Positions 42,252-57,544 are shown, counted from the first letter of the stretch. The stretch: DNA of 64,000 nucleotides from Perca fluviatilis (GCF_010015445.1 NC_053115.1:11572524-11636523); one strand, 5' to 3'. Made by a program: numbers and translations. Notes: generated by a model not told the origin, from the sequence alone.

Positions 42252-43431
42252 CTAAAACAGAGGGAGACGAGAGGAGAAGGTTAGGGAGTTGGCAGGGTCA
42301 CCCTTTTTTCTGACTTGAGTCTAAATTATTTGTCTTACTGCATCAACGCTTTATCTGACAAAGCATGATGGCAAAAAACGAGAGAGGACGAGGTAGTCTC
42401 ATGTTGTAAAATGCTAAGTGTGGCAAAAAAAAAAGAATTACTGACTTTGAACTAGTAATATCTAATACTTTATGTGTTAAACAAACTAATGAACTGGTTA
42501 GAAGAGGTCATTTCATTTTGTTAAATCGCCTCCATGTCAACTCCTCCCCAAGTAAGTGCACTGAAATAAGGAATGTAGCTGTTTTTCTAGAGCCAGTTTA
42601 GGGGCATATAGAGTTGACTACTTTTGGGATGTTTGAGTAAGTGCCTTTCACGCTCATTCCTTATCTACTTTGTCACCGGCTTCTTCACAGTACAATAGAG
42701 TGTTTATAGTACATATCATATAAAGAGTATTAGAAGGATTAAAAAGAAGGGGCCTGAAAATAAAAGGTGAAAAAAATGGTACTGACTGCGATATAACACA
42801 GGATATACTCAAATATAAATACCTATTCAACTGTGTTCTTAGTTTTTTTAATCTTTACACTTAATTTATTCTCAGACTTCCTTCCTTTCACAGTCTCATG
42901 TCTATTTCCATCATATCTATCAACTGTCTTAACCTCCTTCTCCCCCTCACTTCCGTCATTCATCTCTCCCCGGTCGCTTCTAACTGTCCATCGCTTGCTG
43001 CTTCTATACATTCAATGATCTTCCTCACAATCGGCCTACTCTCTGCCTGCATTTCCCCTCTTCTCCCTCCTTCTATACCTCTGATGTATCATTCTCTCCA
43101 TCCATTCAGCCCTGAGCCATTTATTCTGTCCCTCCGTCGCTGCCTCTCGCGCTCTATCCATCCCTTTCATTCGCTGCCTTCTCATTTTAAAAAGCTCTCC
43201 CCCCTGTTCTTTGTCTAAAGCTCTCTTTCATCCGTGGGGCTAAGAACGCGCCACCATTTTAAATTCACCTGCTTTAGCTGAGGCGAGGTGCAGATAGACA
43301 GTCTGAAAGAGAAAGATGGGAGAAAGAAGAAGAGAGGGAAAGAGAGGGGGACAGATCAAAAGCAGGTGGATTTCCCTGAGAGAGGTTTAGACGCCAGGTA
43401 TCGTGGGAGAGAGAGAAGGGAGAAAATAGAA

Positions 43432-43445
43432 GGGGGGGGGGGGGG
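43432..43445 (+). repeat. G14 homopolymer
   Basis: Fourteen consecutive G, followed closely by an imperfect TG array at 43497-43558 that ends in GCGCGC. Confidence 0.95.
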
Positions 43446-43513
43446 CTGTAGCCCACGGGGCTCTGTGTGGGAGTCTCATGGGAGAGGTGCGTGTGGGTTT
43501 GTGTGTGTGTGTA

Positions 43514-43563
<50 letters not shown>

Positions 43564-46362
43564 CACACACACGAGTGTCCACATCTAAGGGGACCCGTGG
43601 AGGAGAGCCAGACAGGTTCAAGTACGCAGTTTATCAACACAGCTTCATGTTATTGGTCCTTTCTCAGCCCTGGTGAGATACTATGCTACTTGGTATCTCA
43701 TTTATGTGCGCAGCATTATCTAATGTAACCATTATGAGCTTGCAAATAAAATTGTTTCATTTTATTACAAAGCGTACTGTAGTTCAGTGTCAGAATTTCT
43801 TCTGTGTGACTCATTTAGCTACTATGATTTGTGTGAGCATATGGTTTATTTGAAATATAATAAAACACTACATGTAATGCAGTCAAGGTAAGCAACTCTG
43901 GGTTCATAACAATAAAAGAGTGGGAGAGGTGCTTAGCATACAAGCGGATTTGTATTCAACCGCATCTGCTGGGTGTGCATTTGCGTGTGTGTCTGAACCG
44001 CCATGAGCGCACTCCAGACAAGCTCTCAAGTGTGTTTTAACCCTGTGTAAAATGCCAACAGCCCTTCCTCTCATCCGCATGAAAAATGTGTGCTTTACTC
44101 TTGAGCTCTGAGATGGAGCCCATATACGATTCCATCAAACCCTGACGTGGATTCATTTGGATCAATTAGGGCCGCTCATTTATCAGGTGCGCGCTTTAAG
44201 TGATCGTTTCCAGCCCAGACCCCTCCTTTAGAGCGAGATCAGAGGCTGGAGCTTAATTCAATCCCACTGCCGCTTTAATTGACGAATTTAGCATTGTGCT
44301 GAGAGAAGCTGTCCATTTAGAATGAGGGATGTGCGGCTAAGGAAATAACTGGCCTCTTAATACCACACGAGAGCAAATAGGAGATTTGTCAACGTTGCCA
44401 ACAAATGGAGGGAACGCGATTAGACAACGCTAGGTTAAGTTAGCATACAGTGCATAGACTCAGATAGCAGAACTGGAGGCTTTAGCGCAATGTTTTAAGT
44501 AAGTTATTAAGACACAGCAGAAGGGGTTTCAATACTGAACCAAAGAGCAGATGACATTACTGATGCAAGACAAATGAACACGTGGCAAGTTAGCCAAGCT
44601 CATTGTGTAGCTTGATGGTGTTTGTTAGCTCTGCAACGATCACTGTTTTGAATGTCAAAGAGTTTTTTTTTTTTTGTTTGTTTTTTTTGTTGTTGTTGGG
44701 GGGCCACCAATGGATCAGTGCTCATCAAAATACAGTACAGCACCAACTTAACACAGCAGGTAACAGGAGCCAAGCAGCGAACAGTACAATGTATAGTTAG
44801 TAGTTCACACCCAAACACCCTTCGACACATCTGTCGCTAAGCCCCGATTATAATCATTTTTATCTGTACTTTCATCTTTTACTCATGTCAAATCAACCTT
44901 GTTAGTGTACCAGTGACTTTGAAATAACGAGCAAAATATCAGCAGGTAACCACTGCCAACTTTCTGTGACTTTTATTATTATGCCCTTTGAAATAAAAGA
45001 CGGCGCCATTATGTGTGGCACCCAGGGCCAGCAGTAGGCCCTGTCAGACAACCCCCTACTGCTCACTCTTTGGTCCCCCAAAGTAACCAGGGCCCCCCTG
45101 TCACGATCAGCCTGAGGATCTCAAAACATCTCTTACAGCCTGGGTGCAGACCCTTTTAAAAAGGAAAAGCCCACCCAGGGCCATTTGGGGACATTCGATA
45201 ATTCTTCTTCTCTTGTCCAGGGGTGGGCTCCCTTTTTCAGACCCCCCAGTACCTCCTTATTTCTCCTTCCTGTCACTCGCTATCGGCGTTAGCCACTCAG
45301 AGGCTTTGAGCGGCTGTAGACACGCTCCCCGTATGGCCACGCTCATCATGCTAATTTAATCCGTTCATATTCAGATGCTAATCGAGCTGCGCTAGCTGGA
45401 GCAGTCGTGCTTTTTCAGGGCCCGACACAATGGGCTATGATTTCCTCCTCTCTCCTCTTCTCGGTCAGTTTGGAGTGCTAAATACAATCCGCTCCTCCTA
45501 GTGAGGCGAGTTTGACACTCCTACACTTGGCAAAATGAGTTATTTGTTGGCTACTATTTATTTCAAAAGAGTGTAAGTAAATGATTTAAAGGTCCTCTAG
45601 ATACTATATCCCATAATTACTGGATGCCAAAACAAATTAAATCAAACTAAATTTGAGGGAGTTAAGAAAACACAGAGGGACTAGTATTAATGCACATAAT
45701 TTTATTAACGCATGTCTGAATGTTTAGTTTATAGAAAAAGAAGGCGATCTGAATGTGCCTATCAATTGCGGCAATATTTGGAAAAAATAAAAACAACTTA
45801 ATTCTAAAATTCTTTTAAATCTTTCCAACTGCACTTGTTTTCTCTGTTTTACCTTGGATCCAGTTTTTTTTTTTCCATTCTTTTCTGTCAAAGAAAACTG
45901 TACTCTCTCTGTCTTTGATATTTAATGCCCTTATTCTCCCAATTACTCTAAGAGCCCCCTCAATCACACAACAAATGACCCAGTCACTGCCAGTGCCACA
46001 TTAACCATAGCGAGAAAAGGTGCTTCATATGGCTTTAAACAGACATTTAAATCCCAATTCATTGCCAGGCTTTGTCCCTATCTCTAATAAATGGGGGGGC
46101 TGTGGAATGGGAAAAAAGTGTATGGAAATATTTAATTAAGAAGCAATCATGGCCGTGGGTGATTTTCTATTTCAATCTCGCTAACCCTTAAACTGAAACA
46201 GTGGGAATTCTAATTAGATTAATACCACTATGCAAATGTATGGCATTTTTTTTAAAGGCCCACGACGTAATCAGTTGAGTAAATAAGCAGGAGGGGTGTG
46301 TTTTTTGGGATGGGGGTTGGGTGCCAATATGAAAGTGTAAACTATTAAGAAATATGATGGGG

Positions 46363-46537
46363 TGGGGTGGCCTCTAGCTCACCCAGTTCGCCCCATGTTG
46401 GCTGAGTCCTGCAGAGGCGCAGGTTCGAATCCGACCTGCTGCCCTTTGCTGCGTGTCGTCCCCCATCTCTCTCTCCCCCTTTCCTGTCTATCCACTGTCT
46501 GTACAGCAGACCCCCAAAAAATCTTAAAAAAAAAAAA
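46363..46537 (+). mobile_element. tRNA-derived SINE copy 2, with target duplication
   Basis: It shows an A-box-like TAGCTCACCCAG, a B-box GGTTCGAATCC, the shared body CTGCCCTTTGCTGCGTGTCG, and an A-rich 3' tail. It is flanked by GAAATATGATGGGG (46349-46362) and GAAACATGATGGGG (46538-46551). These 14-bp direct repeats differ at one base and mark a target-primed insertion. It is the best preserved end-to-end SINE of the three, with a head different from copy 3. Confidence 0.85.
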
Positions 46538-48301
46538 GAAACATGATGGGGCAATCCAGTGCAGGGCTCATTCCTTGCCTTCCAAAAGGTAGCGTTAATC
46601 ATACCAGTATACACAGTCCTGTATTAGACTGCAAAAATAGATGCGTGGGAATTCATGGAGGCACAGCTGATGAATATTGTTTCCGTTCGGAAATGTGTTT
46701 CTGCATGTTTTGAGAATGTCTGCAAGTGCCTGCAGTATTTTGAGTTTAAAGCCCATAAGGGAAAACTTGGCTCTGTAAAGAATGACCAAGCATCCTTGAA
46801 ACAAGGCCTTGCATGTGACTGTGCGGGCCTGAAGTCATTACGCCAACGACATTACCAGTCTGATCTCATCAGACGCCACACACTGACGTCCGGGGGGCAC
46901 AGCGGGTATGTGGGCCGGAGTGCCAGCTCTAAATGGGATTCTTATCCCAGCATCTCTCGTCGCCATCAGAGTCTCTGCCGAAGATGCAACGCGCCATATC
47001 TGTAACTTCATTAAACGTGTCCATTACATCACTGGGAGGCTGTATTAGATCAGCCCAGGGAGCGGATTTAATCAGAGTTCATTGGGGTAATATCTTCAAA
47101 TGGGCGAATCTCTTGTCTGCGTCACTTCTGATATATTTCCTACACTTGGTGTGTGAGATCATTGCCATATTATGATCTTTAATGTGACATTACAATTTAA
47201 TACAGCCATCAAGAGACTATGTTTCTTTTTTTTAACTAGTTGTTTTCTATTTTAACATGAAGCAATCTGAACTCACAGGACTTACATCTGACGCAAGACA
47301 AACCCTAGGCAGTAAAAGGCGTTGGGCGTTAGAGCAAACATCACAGGGTCCTTATGGGACATCATTTAACTGGGAGTTGACATTGTAAACCACCACACCC
47401 TTAACCAGCGGAGCTAATCATCGTTGTTGTGGTAGGGGATTTTCTGTAGGAGGGCAGGGAGACAGAGGTAGCTGGGTTAAAGGTCACAGTAACGGATTAG
47501 GTGTCTAAGACATTCAGGGCTTCAATGGGCTGTAAGTGACAGAGCGGGGGAGAGGTGTGTCTGTGCATGTCTATGTGCGTGTGTGTTTGAGGACAATCCT
47601 CGAAGGAGGCTCATCTAACATCCAGGGGGAAGCCAGGATAGAGCCCTGTGGTACCCCAGGGGCCTTCCAGCCATCTGCTGCCCCTAGGCTAATACCCCAG
47701 CAGACGCTTCAGCCTCCCCTGTATCAGCCGGGGATGGAGAGGAGGGAGGGCATCATGTGGGGTGGGGTGGAGGAGCTGGAGGATTCTTTTACCCCGGCAG
47801 GGTGCATCAGGCTCGTGGTAGGACTGACCTAGGGGTGTGGCTCGATGGGTGGTGGAGATTTTCAGCAGAAGGTGGATTAGGAGAGAGGCAGTGAACTGCG
47901 ATTGGGCAGATAGCTGAGGGCATCTGGAGCGTGAAGGAGACTATCTCATCGGAAAAAGGCACAAGACTTTATTGACCATATCACAGTACTATTTGGCTTT
48001 GTCTTTCTTGTGTAAATAAGAACAAGACTGAGTATCTGAGTGCTCCAAAAAGCTGAAAGTACTTGTTTTAACAAGTGGGGAAGAGGCATACAAGTGGTTA
48101 GAGTCTGTGATTGGGAGGCATTACGGCAGACCATCGCATAATGAATTAATCATTGAAGTATCATTAGTGTGTGTCGTGGGTTATGATAATAAGACTAGAA
48201 TTACCATCTCATATCCCAATCGTTTCTCATATACGGCATGTTCGATTTTTCACTCCAATGGTAACGCGAGCCTCCTGTGGAGGTCGGAGGCGGGTGGGGT
48301 A

Positions 48302-48303
<2 letters not shown>

Positions 48304-48362
<59 letters not shown>
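48304..48362 (+). repeat. (TG)n, 59 bp
   Basis: Pure TG array about 145 bp from the donor of the IPT1-end exon (CA in the sense strand). Confidence 0.97.
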
Positions 48363-48363
<1 letters not shown>

Positions 48364-48506
48364 TGTCTAACTGTATCTCTCATGGAGAGTAACATGAGAC
48401 AGCCCATGGGGAGACAGGACAGAGAGACCATCTCTTTAAAGAGCAAGAGGGAAAAGACAAAAAGCAAATGACTATCAACCCAGAAATATTCAATCATTGT
48501 AACTTA

Positions 48507-49702
<1,196 letters not shown>

Positions 49703-49856
49703 CTTTGTTCCTTGTGATGGGGATGATCTCCCGGACGGAGGGAGACAGGCAGAAGATGTGTCCACCCTGGATCTGTCCCTCTGTCTCCACGTAGTCCTCG
49801 AAGGAGCAGTTGACCCCTGCTGACAGATCAGGCACGTTACGAGCCTGGAGGACCAG
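49703..49856 (-). CDS. plxna1: Plexin-A1 exon: IPT1 core
   Basis: This 154-nt exon has acceptor gtctag|C and is in frame from its first base. It encodes 51 residues, [40 protein letters not shown] and [11 protein letters not shown], then the first base of a Gly codon. This is the beta-sandwich core of IPT1. [14 protein letters not shown] is a strong plexin-A signature, and NCS is a potential glycosylation site. The donor reads AACAAAG|gtcggc, so only GT and the +5 G fit the vertebrate consensus. It is the weakest donor of the eight. The next exon begins with GT, which restores Gly and matches the family, so this boundary is well supported despite the poor donor. Confidence 0.94.
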
Positions 49857-50239
49857 CTAGACGGTGAGAAAGAGAGGGACAATCAGTACAAGATCAATGA
49901 AAGGACATGGTGTACATGGATTGTTATAAGATATGACATGAGGGTTAATGGGTGTTGGAGAGGGGTGGGGGTGGGGTGGGGGGTTGGGTGGGCGGATTAA
50001 AGCATGGGTATGAGTAAATGTGACAGCAGCAGGAATAAAGGGGGTGTGAGTGCTTGTGTGTGTGTATACATGTGTGAGTCGGTATGAGCAGCTATTACAG
50101 CAAGGTTATTGTGTTCGTGTTAATGTGCAGAGAGAAAGTGAGGCAAACTGTAATCAGTCAAACTTATGTGGTTACTTTGAGGAGCTGCTGACAGAATGAG
50201 AGCTCTCATGTGCACACACGCACACACGCACACACGCAC

Positions 50240-50295
<56 letters not shown>

Positions 50296-50418
50296 ACAGA
50301 TTTCCATAACATCAATGTCAACAGTGAGAAAGGCAAGTTCCTAGTTAAATCTACATGTAGATGTTGTTTTATTGTTTAAATGTAAAACTGTGTAATGTCC
50401 ACTACAATTAAGACATAC
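49857..50418 (-). other. 562-bp intron within IPT1
   Basis: This is the shortest intron. On the plus strand it has a CA array with interspersed CG at 50213-50293 and a G-rich block at 49944-49993, which is C-rich in the transcript. The acceptor is gtctag. Confidence 0.88.
50213..50293 (+). repeat. (CACACACG)n(CA)n
   Basis: Four ACACACGC units followed by pure CA, within the 562-bp intron. Confidence 0.95.
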
Positions 50419-50542
50419 CTGGACTTCAGACATGGTGACAGAGATATTTCTTGGCTGAACAGTGAGCTCCACACACTGCCTCTGGTCAGAGGCAAACCTC
50501 TGGGGCTCTCCGGCTCGTTCACACCGGTCCTTGCGTGAACAA
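50419..50542 (-). CDS. plxna1: Plexin-A1 exon: PSI1 end and IPT1 start
   Basis: This 124-nt exon has acceptor ccctag|T and donor CAG|gtatgt. The first base completes the split Val codon, followed by 41 codons: [20 protein letters not shown] then [21 protein letters not shown]. The last three PSI1 cysteines fall at residues 35, 41 and 57 of the window protein, giving the full set of eight. From [14 protein letters not shown] the chain enters the first IPT (immunoglobulin-like, plexin/transcription factor) domain. NIS is a potential N-glycosylation site. EPQRFA and LTVQPRN-SVTMS match the plexin-A1 lineage better than A2, A3 or A4. The exon ends in phase 0. Confidence 0.95.
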
Positions 50543-51358
50543 CTAGGGAGCGGCAGCAAGAGAGGAGGAGAAAGAGAGGACAGAGGGAAAGAAAAGGAGG
50601 AAGGGGGAAAATTAGGAGACGGATAAGAAGAGAGGTCAGGACAAAAGGAAGGAAAGAACAGATGAGTGAGACAAAAGATGAGGGGAGGAGAGAAGAGACG
50701 GAGAATATGAGCGACTGTTAAGCTAATATGACAATCATATTAAGATGACAAACATGCACAGCCATCACCGTCACGCAGAAATGGGAGCAATAACGGAAGA
50801 CAAATAGGCTAATAGCTTTCCCCCAGCCATTACTGTAGGCCTTTACATCATTACCTTATTGGCCCCGACATTTGTGCAAGAAACGCTTAGCTATTTGAAC
50901 ATCTAGTCCCCCTCATCTTTTCAGTTTACAGCCCCACCCAAGTAAAACTTCTCATGAGATATACAGGCAATCGTTAAAGTTTCCCTGAACCGTAAAAATG
51001 ATACAATTCCTACCAGCCGCATATCAATGGGGTCAGCAATTCCCCCCGCTTATTACGAGCCAACTGATTGTGCTAAAATTCAGCATACACCCCAGTATTG
51101 TGGCGGTTTTACTATTAGCTATTCATAATGCATTAGCTATCACTTCACCTTTGCGCTAACAACAACTGGTCCCGGTGGTGAGAGGAAAGTGCTGATGTGG
51201 CGTTTGGCGAGACATTAACAATAAGAGAGACGCAAAAAAAAAAAAGAAAAAATGCTAACTGCCTCCTCTGAGCAGCAGCTCCCCCATTCCCTTTTTAGTT
51301 AGCCTTCACTCGAGCTCAGCAAGAAAAAGCTGTCGCCAACCACTCCCCCGGGAGTCAC

Positions 51359-51397
<39 letters not shown>

Positions 51398-51720
51398 TAT
51401 GTACACGTTTTCTCATTATGGACCTCTTTTCCTTCTTCTGCTTCTCTGGTGTGTGACTGTGTGAATTTGTTTGAATAAAGTGTGCTCACTTCCACTGTTG
51501 ATTGAAACTACCATGGCTTTTAATAAGATGTGGCTAAAAGCAGCTGAGGGCTGAAAAAAGGCTTATAAATAATTTGTCTATTAATACCAATTTGCCTGCA
51601 AGGGCCTCGGACAGATTTGGCAACGCTATCAGGTATTCAAGACACAAGGTCAAAATGTGCCCAACGGAAGGATATCACTGGATCACCATCATGAAATGAA
51701 AAAAATGGAGAAACACAGGT

Positions 51721-51721
<1 letters not shown>

Positions 51722-51802
<81 letters not shown>
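51722..51802 (+). repeat. (TG)n, 81 bp
   Basis: Pure TG array. A 30-bp CA array lies at 51361-51390. Confidence 0.97.
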
Positions 51803-51803
<1 letters not shown>

Positions 51804-53399
51804 CTTGAGGAAAGACAGGTTGGCGATATGTTTTGTAAGTTTAATTAACGCACAGTAAGATGGCATTATGCCAAATGCTTGAGGTGTTCCAATACTGGTT
51901 TAACATCCTGTCACCTTTTAATAACATGTAACTGTTCTCAGACTCTCCTGTGTGCATACAAACACACACCCTCAAGTCAAAGGGAGGAAATAGAGATTAT
52001 GCAATTGCTCAAATACAAAGTTACTATGTATCACTAAACTTGTGACAGTGATTAGATTTATATTCTAAACATAACTACAAACCTCCACAATCTAATCCTA
52101 AACAGTCTCACTGAGTCTTTATTCTTGAAGCAAACATACGACCTAGTCCACAAACCAAACGCTAACACTAGAAGTGACTAATCATTAATCTGTTGCCAAG
52201 AAGTTCCTACATAAGTATTAAAAAGTACACTTGTAGTGAAACAAGTTCAACACACAGACACACACAAACAAGCTAAATACCACTAAGATAAATGGGAGTG
52301 TCAGTGACGCGGGCTGCCAAGCTGTGTTGTTATTTATGTGCCATTAACAGGTTTAGTCGGTTGACAGACTTCAAAAGGATAAATGCATCTCTACTGACAG
52401 GGAGCTTTCAAGTTGTAGAAGTTAGATTTCTTCTATGAATCATACTTATGTGACTAATTAAAAGGTGTTAGAGGCATTTTACTGAAGTTATAACAAGGAG
52501 TTTAAAAATAGTTCCCGAGGGCAACACAGGCCACATTCAAAGCAGCAACTGGCTGCCTACTTTTCTACTGTGTGCAGTGTTTAGGTTCTCTATACATTTC
52601 ACGTACATGGTCAACACTTTATGAGGTAAAAAGAAAGAGTCAACTGTTTAAAAATGTACAGCAGTTCATTTAACAGTACTTCAACAATTCCATTTTAACG
52701 CAGCTCAGGAAGCGGAGGGGGCTGAGACACTTTAGTGTTCAAGATTTCAGTACAACTGAATTTCAGAAAATGGTAGTTCTGAATATCATGGTCTCTCTAA
52801 GATTCAGCGTGTTAAAGTCTTTACAAGGCATAATTAAATGTACAACCTAGTTACACTGAAAAAGTCTCAAATGAAAGTAACTATAGACATCTTCACGGTT
52901 GTAGACACCCACAAAAAGCCCCAAGGCCAGACCACACATTCATCCACAGTCTCCATTCTCTATAAGAGCTCTCAAAGGGAAAATGCACAGATGAGTGGTG
53001 ATTGTGCCAGTTATTGTTTTTCAACGCTTTGACGCTTATTTCTGTCCTACATTCAAAAAACTCTGTTAACAGGGAATATATTTAAAAAAAACTGAGAACT
53101 AAACTGATACCTAATTCAGTGTCTAAATAGAGTAGATCTGATCACTGATCATCAGTTCAAGCCCTGATACTCTGACTTTTTTTTCAGTAGATAACTTGAA
53201 AATAACCCCTGGAAGAGCACAACCTAGATTCTGTTTTAGAGTGAATTTTCCCTTGGAGTGTCTGGGGTGACAAAAGGCTCCTGAGCTGAATGTGTAACCA
53301 TTCATGTGGGTCCTTTCACTCCAACATGATCAACTGACACATCTAAACACTTCCTTCACAATTATCTACTATGCAATGGAAGGGTACCTGGGTAAATGA

Positions 53400-53499
<100 letters not shown>

Positions 53500-53506
53500 T
53501 ACTTAC

Positions 53507-53607
53507 ACATTGTGGAGGACACACCATCCACAGTGAGGGTCTCTGGAGCCCAAACACTCCCCACAAGTGGTGTACTGCTCACAGCTTTCCACTGGAACTC
53601 TCACCAC
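53507..53607 (-). CDS. plxna1: Plexin-A1 exon: end of sema / start of PSI1
   Basis: This 101-nt exon starts in phase 0 after ...CCCCAG and ends AATGT|gtaagt, leaving two bases of a split Val codon. It translates as [20 protein letters not shown] then [13 protein letters not shown]. Five of the eight PSI cysteines are here (residues 9, 15, 18, 26 and 29 of the 361), including the CGWC motif. PSI is a small cystine-knot module that positions the sema propeller against the stalk. VPVESC is the usual sema-to-PSI junction of A-type plexins. The surroundings are odd: the acceptor is preceded in RNA by five CCCCA units and a CT tract, and eight bases after the donor a 98-bp CA array begins. The preceding sema exon was not found up to position 64000. 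Confidence 0.95.
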
Positions 53608-53700
53608 CTGGGGTGGGGTGGGGTGGGGTGGGGTGGGGAGAGAGAGCGAGAGCGAGAGAGAGAGAGAGAGCGAGAGCGAGAGAGAACACATGAAGAAATA
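53608..53700 (-). promoter_or_regulatory. Unusual 3' splice-site region of PSI1 exon
   Basis: Read in the sense direction, the acceptor CAG is preceded by five CCCCA units and then CTCTCG/CTCT repeats. No AG dinucleotide occurs for about 100 nt (the nearest upstream AG is near 53710). Long AG-free zones usually go with distant branch points. The only adenines near the acceptor are those of the CCCCA units. On the plus strand the same bases form (GGGGT)5GGGG at 53610-53638, a potential G-quadruplex. The effect on splicing is inference. Confidence 0.6.
53610..53687 (+). repeat. (GGGGT)5GGGG and GA/CGAG tract
   Basis: Pentanucleotide array at 53610-53638 directly abutting the PSI1 exon acceptor, then GAGA with GCGAGA interruptions to 53687. 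Confidence 0.95.
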
Positions 53701-53809
53701 ATTAGTATCCTTGTTGTAATCAAACTTGTAAAATGAGCATAATATTCAGCTGGATGGAGATGAGCATTTGACAGCTTATCAGACTGATTCAATTCAACGG
53801 TCAGAGTGT

Positions 53810-53848
<39 letters not shown>

Positions 53849-54080
53849 GCTGAGATTGAAAGAGAGCTAGTCTGCGAGAAGTGTGCGTATATTTGTGCAT
53901 GCGTGTGTTCCGGTGAGCGATTCCAGTCCAGCGGTGTGTGACAGCCTCCAGTGAAGCGTGTACAGAAGAGGCTTCGCAATGCATGCTGGGATACCTGACA
54001 GGTGGCTGTGGTAACAGTGCTGTGATTGACAGGTGACCTCAAAAACCAATGGGAGGCAGAGGAGCAGAAGGACAGACCCC

Positions 54081-54863
<783 letters not shown>

Positions 54864-57544
54864 ACTGGCCCAGTGGGGCCTGAGGGTAGGGATGGGAGGT
54901 GAGTGACAGAGAAATGTATGGAGGAATAAGAAAAAGAAAAAAAAGAGAGCAGAGGCCTGAGGTAGGAGATAAAGCTGGTTCACTGCAGGACGGAAACCAG
55001 GCGGACAAAGGAACGCAGCGCTGAAATATTAAACTCAGGCCGGGATTCCTCTGTGAGCTTTAAGTACAACGCAGATATGAGATAGGTATGACATGGTGGA
55101 ACTCATTTATGCTCTGAAATATCTTGTATCAGACCGGCCTCGGGGCTTTTCGACATAGCAATACTGCTCAAGCAATGGGCAGACAGACAAAAACACTTGA
55201 CACTGTGTGCCAACAATCCCCCTTTTTTTCTTTTCTAGATTTCCTTTTCCCCACTATACATTTGGTTATTTCCATTACTATCTATGCTCCTTCTGCTACT
55301 TTATCTGCCCCACAATCTTCTCTCCAAGATTCATCCTTCTCTAAGCATCCCATTCATTCAGTCTACAGACTTCAGTACAGTAGCTTTCTAGCTGGCTAGC
55401 CGCCCAGAGAGAGAAAGACAGATGAAATGATGCAAACGAGCAATGGTGGGGACCTGAGGGGGAAGAGAATGAGGTGGTCATCTACTAAAAGCGCTGGCTG
55501 GATGGATGAATAGAGGAAAAGAGAGGTGTAATGGGAGACACACACTGGGAGAATCGTTGAGGACATTGTGCTGAGTAGATGGGATATGGTGTCAGACGGC
55601 TGCTATGTGTCATTGTCAGAACGAGTGTGAGTCTAGTTTTCATCTGAAAGGAGAGCTGAAAGAAGGATGGAACAAGGGATTGGTGCGTCTTAGATAATAT
55701 GAGGATGACAGAGGGGGAAAATGAGTGTGAATGAATGTGCAGATAATGGATAAGTGGACAGGATGTCTTTCAAATAGTTTATGATTTAACAAAAAAAAGA
55801 CAAAATGGAGAGAAGGAGCAAGAATGGCCTGTTGCTCAAAATCATCACGGACGCAGACCAATTCCTCTCTTCTCCATAAATCATCATGACTGTGATAAAG
55901 GACAACGGTCCACATAAATCATACCAACTCTAGAGGTCCTTGGTGAGCTAGCATAACCTTATCACTGCCCTGTGTAACGATAGATATATGGACTATTGTA
56001 ACTAATTGTTCCCGTACTATTAGTAGTAAAGACACTATGGGCTCTATTCAGTGGGAGTGGCATACAGCTGTTGATGTGGTAGGGGACTATGATGGTTGTT
56101 TTTCCCAGTGGGGATATAAAATGCTTTACTGAAGCCGGGAATGCACTTGTATAACCGCATGTAGATCGAAAAAATCTGTGCCTGCATGTGTGTTGGGAAT
56201 ACTGCTTACCCACAGACCCACATATACACACTCCCTCGCTGTCTCCCTCCTTCTGTCTCTCTCGATGGCTCTTTTAATGAAAGCCAATTCCCGACAGTGT
56301 GCCACATTACTCCTTTAAATGACCTTATAAACCAAGGCCCCCATCTCCTCTCTCTTGCCATCTCCTTATTTACAATAGCATCCACCGCTGTAACTCAATT
56401 CTCCTTCCTCGCTCTCTCTTCCCGTGTTGTCAGCCCTCTACCCCGACCATATCGCAACGCCATGACATCTCTTTTCTGCTATAAACTTTCCACCTTTCCT
56501 CTCCAATCTGTTTTTACAGAGCGCTATCACCTGCCTTTAAACGTCCAGCTAACAGGCTTTGCGACGGTCACCCCCAAAACCCAAAGGACCTGTAAAGCTT
56601 TCAGCGCAGCTTTTCATTGATTGTTAAATCTTCAGACATAAAAGGATCAGCCTTGTTGCGGCTTCTTTTTTTAACATTCAAACACAGGGGGAGTCTATAG
56701 TAGAGGAGAAGAGGAGCGGGGCGTAGCGGAGATGTCTACCAGAAGACAGCCTCTTTTACGGGTTACACCGTCTGTGAGCCAAGGGGAAGAAATCACAGTT
56801 TATTTTCAGTTATTTTCAGATTCTGCATGAGACCCTGCATCATAAATTAGCAACACCCATGCCTCCTTGAACAACTACCATGGAACCTCTTGCGCTTAAC
56901 ACTTAACACCTAATTTTGACTGAATTGTGCAGCTCAGCAACAAATGGCAGTGAAATTTGGTTTTACTGCAAAGTTCACAAGGGTCAAAGTGTAGGACATC
57001 ACTTTAAGGAAAGAGCGCACATACACAATCAGCTTTCCATAGATACATACAAAACTGTGTGCATTTGGGGTAAAAAGTTACTTCAGTTTGCAGAGAAAAA
57101 TCTCATAAACTTGTGGCTCTTTTTATTGCTCCTCTCCTTCTACCCAAACCTTACTCTGTAATCTTAACTAGCTGTGGTTGAGCAGAAAAAAAGTCCAATT
57201 TAAACTAAAAAATTTGATTTAACCAGTAGCTGACAGAATGAGCAGACAGCAAGGGGAGGAGGATGAGGAAGATGAGGAGAGGTTATAACCTGTCAGCATG
57301 CCTCCATCATTCCTCTATCGCCTCCTCGCAGTAAACTGACATTAACCACACCGGCATTATTCGTCAATCATCTTCTTGTGGTCTAATCTGTGCTGGCAGT
57401 TAACACCCATGTGCATGAAAAAAAAATAATCTATATCTACCAGCACAGCCACTAAATGCCCCAGAATGACACTGACTATCACAGAGAAATGAAAATAAAA
57501 AGACCGATACAACTGGACTTGTTTGTTAGGGTGCAACTGTAGCT

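Noticed and set aside
50213..50293. Regular ACACACGC units resembling a direct-repeat array
   Set aside because: The units are 8 bp without unique spacers and grade into pure CA. This is a microsatellite, not a CRISPR-type array, and the genome is eukaryotic.
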